64,000 nt of DNA from Gnetum montanum (Eukaryota; Streptophyta; Gnetopsida; Gnetales; Gnetaceae). This document shows positions 57,556 to 64,000 of this stretch, one piece after another. The position numbers were made by a program, and so were the translations under genes. Below the pieces are notes generated by a model. The model was not told the origin of the DNA and did not search any database. It worked only from the letters and a program-made list of their open reading frames with translations. Where the stretch lies: contig MNCI01002923.1 in NCBI GenBank assembly GCA_015680685.1, positions 371,457-435,456 of the forward strand, read 5' to 3'. The first letter of the stretch is position 1, and each line of letters begins with the position of its first letter.

Positions 57556-57639
57556 CATAGTTGTTTGTGTGCTAACTAGAACATAGGAAATTCACATCAT
57601 TGGAACGAATCCTTAGGATTAGTTGAGAAAATAATAAAC

Positions 57640-60235
57640 ATGAATACATTGCACACTGAACAAACAAGTATGTCTCCTTCTTCGTACGAAAGCACCTCCC
57701 CACCTAGGCTTGAAACAAGAAACAATCGGCAGCGTAATACACATGACGTTGATCCGCCAGTCCCTTAACAAGTTCGAGTGGTATATATTCATCCTGATGA
57801 GTATATACTAGACTTTACCTTTATCCTCCATCAAGATGAACAACTTCGTTGGTGAGACTTAGAAGGTAACATAGTGTTACCTCCTAATCATTTAGTCCCA
57901 AGCATGCTTCTTTGTGCTCTCACACGAATTAGCCTGCCGCACTTACACGCAGAATATGTTGTGTAAGACCATGACTCGAGAGAATACCATCCCATAGAGG
58001 CACAATGTCAAAGGAACTTACAACAAGAAGACATCATAAGTCTTTGAAGAGTAAGTGGTCCCAGGATGCCCCACATGTCTTAAGCAAAAATGACGGTGGT
58101 GAACCTACCTCAGGAAATCGTCCACACAATGATGTTCCTCCCCTTGACTTTGGCTAAGGGGTTGTGTATCAGGACCTTCATTCCACTATTCGTAACCCAA
58201 GTTCTGATACCCATAGGCACAAACGATCTGAAAAAGGAACATGAGCTCATGATACAGGTGGACATTCTAATGGCAATTGTGATCGAGGTCGAGAATGCAG
58301 AAGAGAAGGTAGCAGACACCATCATGGTGATGATTCTTCTTCTTCTTCACCTTCATCATCCCCTTCACCCTCTCCTTCAATATCCGAACACGGTCCCAAA
58401 GAAAAAGACTATGGGGATAAAGGTAGACAAAGTGAAAGTCATAGATGAAACAGCTAGGAAAGGGAACGAGGGTACTCTAGAGAGTCACAACATAAAAGAA
58501 GAGAGAGTAGGGAACAACGTAGGCATCATAGACACCATGGACGAGATGATCACGATAAACCCCTCCTCGCTACTCGAAGTATGTTGGACATAAACTAAGG
58601 CTATTAGAATCCCAATAAAGCACCAGAAAGATAGTAGGATCAAGAGATTAGATATGAACAACATCCCATGATTTGAAGGGGGATATAACACTAATCATCA
58701 AAATCACTTACAAGCATTCCATGATGCGTGTGCCTTACAAAACATAGAGAACGAAAGGCAAAAACTTAAGTTGTTCCCACAAACATTAATTAAAGAAGCA
58801 GAAAGGTGGTACTGGTTCTTAGAACCGAACTCCATTCGTAGGTGGAGTATTATGTTAAAACCATTTAATGACAAGTACCAAATGTACTCTTGAGTGTTTA
58901 ACTTGCGAAAGCAAATCCAAGGTTGGAAACAAGGAGCACATGAACCCTTGGATGCTGCCATTGGCTAATACTATGCACTGTTACATCGTTGTCTTTTCCA
59001 TGGTTATTTGCAAAGGGATCAACTGCACCATCTCGTAGATGGGCTTAGGCATGAAACGAGAAGAACCCTTGGGACTTATGCCCAAGGAAGACTATTTGAG
59101 CTTAGGTCCCATCAAATCCAAAGACTGTTGCGGCAAGTTGCTAAGGAAGAAGGTGAGCTATAGAAAAGAGAAAGTGCAAAAGAGTATAACTGAGATCCTT
59201 CCCTCTAGAAGAGGGAAGTAATATTTTGTGAGGATGAAGAAAAATCACCACTCAAAAATATGGTGAATAGGAAAACTTTGCCTATCCAAAAGATGACATC
59301 AAAAGTTTCAACAAAAGTAGACCAAATGTAAGATTCCCTAGACAATAGATTTCAAATTGTTCTTAAAATAGTAGAGGAGTCTAGAGAGCAAGGTAGTGAG
59401 AAAAGAAAAAAGAAAGAGGCTGAATATGCACGTAGTAAGGGTAAGGACAAAGTTGCCATCATTAAAGAGGTTGTGGATTTGAAAACAGATAATGATAGTG
59501 GATGTGAGATACGTCAATATGACCATCCTAAGGGATTTTGCCCTGTAATCTCACATTTGTAGGAGTCTAGGGTGTATGCACTCAACCCACAATTAAAAAA
59601 AAGGCAAACACCCCAAAGGTTACCTTATCCTCAAGGTAACCTAAGGCAGTTCCATCAACCCTTAACGTATTATCCTAGTGGAACTCCACCACAATCGATT
59701 GAGCAATATCAACAATGGTAGCACCCACAATCATGGGGAATGCCACCACCAAGGCAACAGTATCCTTACCAACAACCTAACTTGTATGGATATTACATGC
59801 AGCAACCAATCTCCCCACGTGACTCTACTAGTCACGTCACTCCTCAACCTCACTACCAAGCCCATGAATATTATGGGACTCCCTCTTCTAGAGGCAATAT
59901 TCTATAAGCATATCATCCTTCTCATCTAGCTGCATCTCTTCCACCAATGGCTCCACTACCACCTGCTCCAATTATGCAAGGTGAAATCCCTACCCAGTCA
60001 TAGTAACATAATGCCATGAGGGTTGTTAACTCTCAACCTACTGTTCGTTACAACAACCACATGAAGAAAAGACCTTTCTTTAGAACCAATAGTCCAACTA
60101 AGCCCTTGCAATCATAAGCAGCTAATTCCTTAGACGCCTCAGTATCAATCAAAACTTTGGAGCCCCCTTCAACCCAATCACTGCACTCAACGCATATGAT
60201 CATGCTAACACATGTTGTCACCGATTGGATCAAAG
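57640..60235 (+). pseudogene. Ath-3 gag, broken
   Basis: ATG at 57640 (MNTLHTEQTSMSPSSYES). Blocks: HPDEYILDFTFILHQDEQLR (57,795-57,855); a Ser/Pro-rich stretch DDSSSSSPSSSPSPSPS (58,333-58,385), whose other frame gives a spurious 167-residue ORF; FPQTLIKEAERWYWFLEPNS (58,775-58,835), the conserved gag helix; LRSHQIQRLLRQVAKEEGEL (59,100-59,160); a Lys/Glu-rich segment; and a Tyr/Gln/Pro-rich tail (YYPSGTPPQSIEQYQQW, 59,670-59,720) running to NSPTKP before the protease. No CCHC knuckle seen. Frame changes near 57,960-58,100, plus many stops. Confidence 0.83.
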
Positions 60236-60640
60236 CTAGTCACCTTCCCAGGAAATTCTTTGATCCTAGGAATCCTCTGATATACTTACAAATCATTGTA
60301 AATGTGCCATGCAAGGCTCTTTTGGATTCAAGTTCCGGTGTCAACTTCATTTTTTAAGAAATGTACAAGGCCTGGAACCTGCCTCCATTGAAAAAGAACA
60401 ACATCTATCTAGAGCTAGCTAACCAGTTCATCACTATCCCATTGGGATTGGTGGAAGACATTGTTACCACTATTTGTGGGTGGTTGTACCTAGCTAACTT
60501 CTAAGAGATTCAGGTAAACAACAGTAAGGGGGATTTCCCAATCATAATGGGAAGAGCATGGCTAAGCACCATCGACGCACGCCTAGGAATCCATGATCTT
60601 TCCCTAGAAATATCAAAGGAAAATACATTTGGAAAAAATT
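60236..60640 (+). pseudogene. Ath-3 protease
   Basis: CKALLDSSSGVNFIF (60,312-60,356) is the catalytic region, followed after a stop by EMYKAWNLPPLKKNNIYLEL, VEDIVTTICGWLY and FPIIMGRAWLSTIDARLG (60,535-60,590). The same blocks occur in Ath-1. The role is polyprotein cleavage. Confidence 0.83.
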
Positions 60641-62060
60641 AAGAAGAAGAAAGTTCAGTGCATCGCATACAGTGACATAGCGCGTAATTGCATGCACAGA
60701 TCATGGTTTGTGCAAAGTTTAGTATTGCCTACATGCAATCAATGTGCACAAGTGATTAACATACAAAGATGCTTGTATGCAGTAGCCACATGATAGGAAG
60801 ACACCCAGTGGCTAACAACTGATCAAGAAAGCAGTTCACTCATATGCATGAAACCAACTAAGGGTTTGACTTATGCTTACATCGATAGCATAGATGCATT
60901 AGAGCAAGTCCACCGCCAACTTCCAAGTCTTAACCTTGAAAATATCAACTGGGGGAAGTTGGAAATCCCTAAGAAATTTAAGCAGGAGCCCCTCGAGTTA
61001 AAACCATTGCCCATCGGTATGGAATACACGTTCCTTAAAAATGGAAAACCAGTAATTATCAATGCTAAGCTTGCTCCTCAATAGAAAGAAGAATTGCTGA
61101 AGGTAATAAATAAATGGTCAAAAGCCTTCACTTTGTCATATCCCGAATTAACTGGAATAGATCCTAGGATATGCCAACATAGAATTTACACTAACCCCTC
61201 CATGAAGCCTTGAAGACAACCATAAAGGCGATTGAACCCTAAGCTGAAGTAAGTAGTTAAGGAAGAAATCGAACAGCTTCTCAAGGCTGGGTTCATATAC
61301 CCCATTACTGATAGTGAATGGATTAGGCCCTTAGTTATTATGCCTAAAAAGGGAGGCAAATGGAGGGTGTGCATAGATTTCAGGCTACTAAATATGGCAA
61401 CATTCAAAGATCACTTTCCATTGCCATTTGTCGACCAAGTCTTAGACACCATTGTAGGGCATCACTATTACAATTTTCTAGATGGATATACCAAATATAA
61501 CCAAATACAAATAGCCCCAGAAGACCTATCCAAGACTATGTTCACCAATCCTTGGGGAACGTTTGCATACAAACAGATGTCGTTTGGCTTGTGTAATGTC
61601 CCTGCAACATTTCAATGACTAGTTCTAAGCATATTCCAATAGCAGATAGGGAATGGTGTGGAGGTCTTTATGGACAACTTCTCCACTTATGGAGCAAACT
61701 TTGATCAAGACTTGGACCAGTTGGAGCAAGTGTTAAAAATATGTGTAGAAACCAATTTGAGGCTCAACTGGCAGAAAAGCCATTTAATGGTCCAAGAAGG
61801 CATGGTACTAAAGCACAAAATCTCACACACAGGGATAGAAGTAGACCTCGAGAAAATCAAACTTATCCAAGGAATTACCTGTCAACCAAAAACTATCAAA
61901 GATATTTGATCAATCCTTGGACATACTGGCTACTGTAGGAGATTTATTGAGAACTTTTTAAAGGTTGCCAAACCATTGGTGGAATTAAGGAAAAAGGATG
62001 TACCTTTCGAGTGGACTAGGGAATGCAAATTAGCTTTTCAAACTCTGAAATAGAAGCTAG
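60641..62060 (+). pseudogene. Ath-3 reverse transcriptase (catalytic Asp changed to Asn)
   Basis: Linker frame 60,848-61,084 (LEQVHRQLPSLNLENINWGK), FTLSYPELTGIDPRICQHR (61,127-61,183), EEIEQLLKAGFIYPITDSEW (61,262-61,321), KKGGKWRVCIDFRLLNMATF (61,346-61,405), YYNFLDGYTKYNQIQIAP and FAYKQMSFGLCNVPATFQ (to 61,618), then VEVFMDNFSTYG with the box F-M-D-N at 61667-61678. The second catalytic Asp has become Asn (gac to aac next to a former CG). The thumb and connection continue in frame 61,658-61,909. Stops at 61,618 and 61,640. Confidence 0.87.
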
Positions 62061-62572
62061 TAGAAACACTCATTCTACAAGCTCTTGACTGGTCCAAAGC
62101 ATTCCATATCATGACTAACGCATCCAACTATGCCTTAGGATCTGTACTTACATAGTTAGATGACTAGAAGCATCCTTATTACATCCACTATGCAAGTAGA
62201 AGTATCGCTGGTGCACAACTTAACTACACTACCACAGAGAAAGAATTAATGGTTGTAGTGTTTGCACTAGAAAATTTTACACACTATGTATTGGGATATA
62301 AAGTATATATACATATAGATCATAGTGCAATAAGGTTCCTCATGAATAAGCCAATGGTAAGCTCTCGTATCATACGATGGCTTGTAATCTTACAAGAGTT
62401 CGATCTTACGATGATCGATCGTAAAGACACCGAGAATGTAGTTGCTGATCATTTATCTCAATTGCGATGGGACAACAAAGAGGATGAGTATCCAATTTTT
62501 GATCACTTCCCTGATGAATTCCTCTTTACTGGTATAGTGAATAATCAATCACCCATGGAGACAAACTGGTAG
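62061..62572 (+). pseudogene. Ath-3 RNase H domain
   Basis: FHIMTNASNYALGSVLT (62,102-62,152; the first Asp of the domain appears as Asn in MTNAS), QLNYTTTEKELMVVVFALE (62,217-62,273), YVLGYKVYIHIDHSAIRFLM and ENVVADHLSQLRWDN (62,430-62,480). The last part is the 107-residue frame 62,249-62,572. Confidence 0.85.
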
Positions 62573-63940
62573 AGTAGCATTCTTACCTATCTCCTCACCC
62601 AACAAACACCATAAGAGTTAAACCTTAAGAAGAAACAATAGTTTCTTCACCGAGCCAAGTACTTTATGGAGATCAATGGACAAATTTACAAAGTGTGTCC
62701 CAATGGCTTGGTTTGATGGTGTGTTCCTGATATAGATCAACTGTGAGTTCTCCAAGATGATCATGAGGGTCCTTGTGGCGGTCATTACGCTGGGAGACGA
62801 ACAACCATCAAGATCCTACTTGCAAGATATTATTGGCCTACATTATTTCAGGACGTCCATCATTTCGTCCAATCTTGTGAGCGCTATCAACATGATGGGG
62901 GAATGACTGCTAGAATGGAGGGTTCGCAACAATGGATTCAACTGTTAGAACCCTTCAACATTTGGGGAATTGATTTTACAAGGCTGATTACACCAATGTC
63001 CAATGGAAAAGCTTATATTATTGTTGCCATTGATTACCTAACAAAATGAGCCAAAGCAGCTACTGTTAAAGATTGTACATCATCTACAGCTGCATGATTT
63101 GTTCAACAACAAATCATAAATAGGTTTGGTATGTCTCATGCATTTATTTCAGATAATGGTACCCACTTCACAGGTGCAACTTTTTGGAAATTAATGCAAC
63201 ACTTAGGGGTTGAGCATAAATTGATTACACCATACCACCCCTAAGTGAATGGTCAAGCAGAAGTCACCAACAAGGAGATTACGAAGATATTGACAAGAAC
63301 TGTTAGCAAGTTTAGGCGAGACTAGAGCACTAAACTGAACGATGCTCTTTGGGCATACCACTCCACATGGAAACTCCCTACAGGCTACTCTCCCTATGAG
63401 TTAGTATATGGTAAATTACCAAAGCTTCCCATTCAAACTAAGCTTCGTACACTATCCATGGCATGTGACCTCAACCTTGACCTTAATCTAGCATAGAAAC
63501 AACGGTTAGTAACCCTTAACTTGCTAAATAAAGACTGACTAGATGCCCTATCATCTAACGAGTTGCACCAAGGCATTCAATAAATAATGTCATGACCTAA
63601 GGATTAGGAAAGTTAAATATCAACTAGAAGATAAGGTTCTAAACTAGAATCCCACACATGTGCCACAACGTACTAAATTTCAAACACTATGGGAAGGACC
63701 TTATATTATTTATGCAACTTTTCCTTCAAGGGCCATGACAATATACAAACCTAAGAGCCCAGACAAGAAACTATTAGTCAACGTGCGACAAACAAAACCT
63801 TTTCATGAGCTTAGGATAGCCAGTACACATGCTACCTCTATTAGTGGACAACCTTGCTCACTATTTCAGATCTTCTCCTTCCAACTTAATCATGGGGGAG
63901 ATGGCTACCTATTCTAACCATTTTAGGCCCTCAGTTCCTT
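62573..63940 (+). pseudogene. Ath-3 integrase (broken, catalytic triad kept)
   Basis: Zinc-finger region DDHEGPCGGHYAGRRTTIK ... FVQSCERYQHDGG (62,755-62,905), whose last Cys reads Tyr. LEPFNIWGIDFTRLI (first Asp, codon 62972-62974), FISDNGTHFTGATFW (second Asp, 63152-63154), VNGQAEVTNKEI (Glu, 63260-63262), AYHSTWKLPTGYSPYELVYG (63,356-63,415), then the C-terminal frame 63,660-63,917 with LWEGPYIIYATFPSRAM. Stops at several former Gln, Arg and Trp codons. Confidence 0.87.
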
Positions 63941-64000
63941 TTGAATTTTTGTTTTACACATTCTTTTTACACATTCTTTCAACTTTTCTTATTTATTTTT

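Larger units (their letters stand above)
56791..64000 (+). mobile_element. Ath-3: Athila-type Ty3/gypsy retrotransposon, 3' end outside window
   Basis: 5' LTR, tRNA-Asp-type primer site (57,538-57,555), gag, PR, RT, RNaseH and INT in order on the plus strand. Integrase ends near 63,900 and no 3' LTR is reached. It is a closer match to Ath-1 than to Tat elements throughout. A single n lies at 57,338. Stops are numerous, mostly TAG/TAA/TGA in place of Gln, Arg and Trp codons. Confidence 0.87.

Noticed and set aside
58090-58593. A 167-residue open frame on the plus strand, the longest uninterrupted real-sequence frame in the window
   Set aside because: It is a shadow of Ath-3 gag. The neighbouring frame encodes the Ser/Pro-rich stretch and charged segment that Ath-1 gag also has, whereas this frame has no counterpart.

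Overview
The window is a stretch of repeat-filled plant nuclear DNA. I find no intact host gene, no rRNA or tRNA gene and no CRISPR array. Almost all of it consists of decayed LTR retrotransposons of two Ty3/gypsy lineages that are characteristic of land plants. Tat/Ogre-type elements are recognised by the order gag-PR-RT-RNaseH-second RNaseH-INT and by a primer-binding site of the form tggcgttagaaggaggggc. Athila-type elements are recognised by a primer-binding site matching the 3' end of tRNA-Asp, by a DSSSG protease and by an F-M-D-x reverse-transcriptase box. The number of old, stop-ridden nested copies suggests a vascular plant with a large, heavily methylated genome. I cannot name the species.

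Layout, oldest to youngest on the left. Ath-1 (minus strand; 3' part about 4,270-6,318, remainder 42,720-49,928) was split by Tat-1 (minus; 6,324-42,719; 5-bp duplication ccact). Tat-1 was in turn split inside gag by Tat-2 (minus; 21,985-39,754; duplication ccctc). Tat-2 carries the 3' part of a plus-strand element, Tat-3 (about 30,466-34,182), between its RT and protease. An internally deleted plus-strand copy, Tat-4 (769-4,020), abuts Ath-1 on the left. Bases 1-768 are unassigned.

On the right, a short unassigned stretch (49,929-50,420) leads into a 30-bp minisatellite. Ath-2 (minus; 50,625-56,500; duplication actaa) sits inside that minisatellite. Ath-2 keeps two LTRs and gag but has no recognisable pol. 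Ath-3 (plus strand, about 56,791 to beyond the window end) follows, with 5' LTR, primer-binding site, gag, PR, RT, RNaseH and INT.

The least expected feature lies in the 6-kb spacer between protease and RT of Tat-1. It holds an intron-bearing gene-like region (14,882-18,540) on the strand opposite to the element, preceded by hairpin-rich sequence with a TATA-like box that Tat-2 shares. The Tat LTRs carry arrays of 10-bp inverted arms (gactacgctc / gagcgtagtc) upstream of the TATA box. Ath-3 has a different palindrome in the same position.

All coding regions are dead. Stops are mostly those expected from deamination of CGA, CAG, CAA and TGG codons, and the tRNA-Asp primer sites have decayed at CpG. 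Coordinates of degenerate domains are approximate (tens of bases). LTR, duplication and primer-site coordinates were read base by base.
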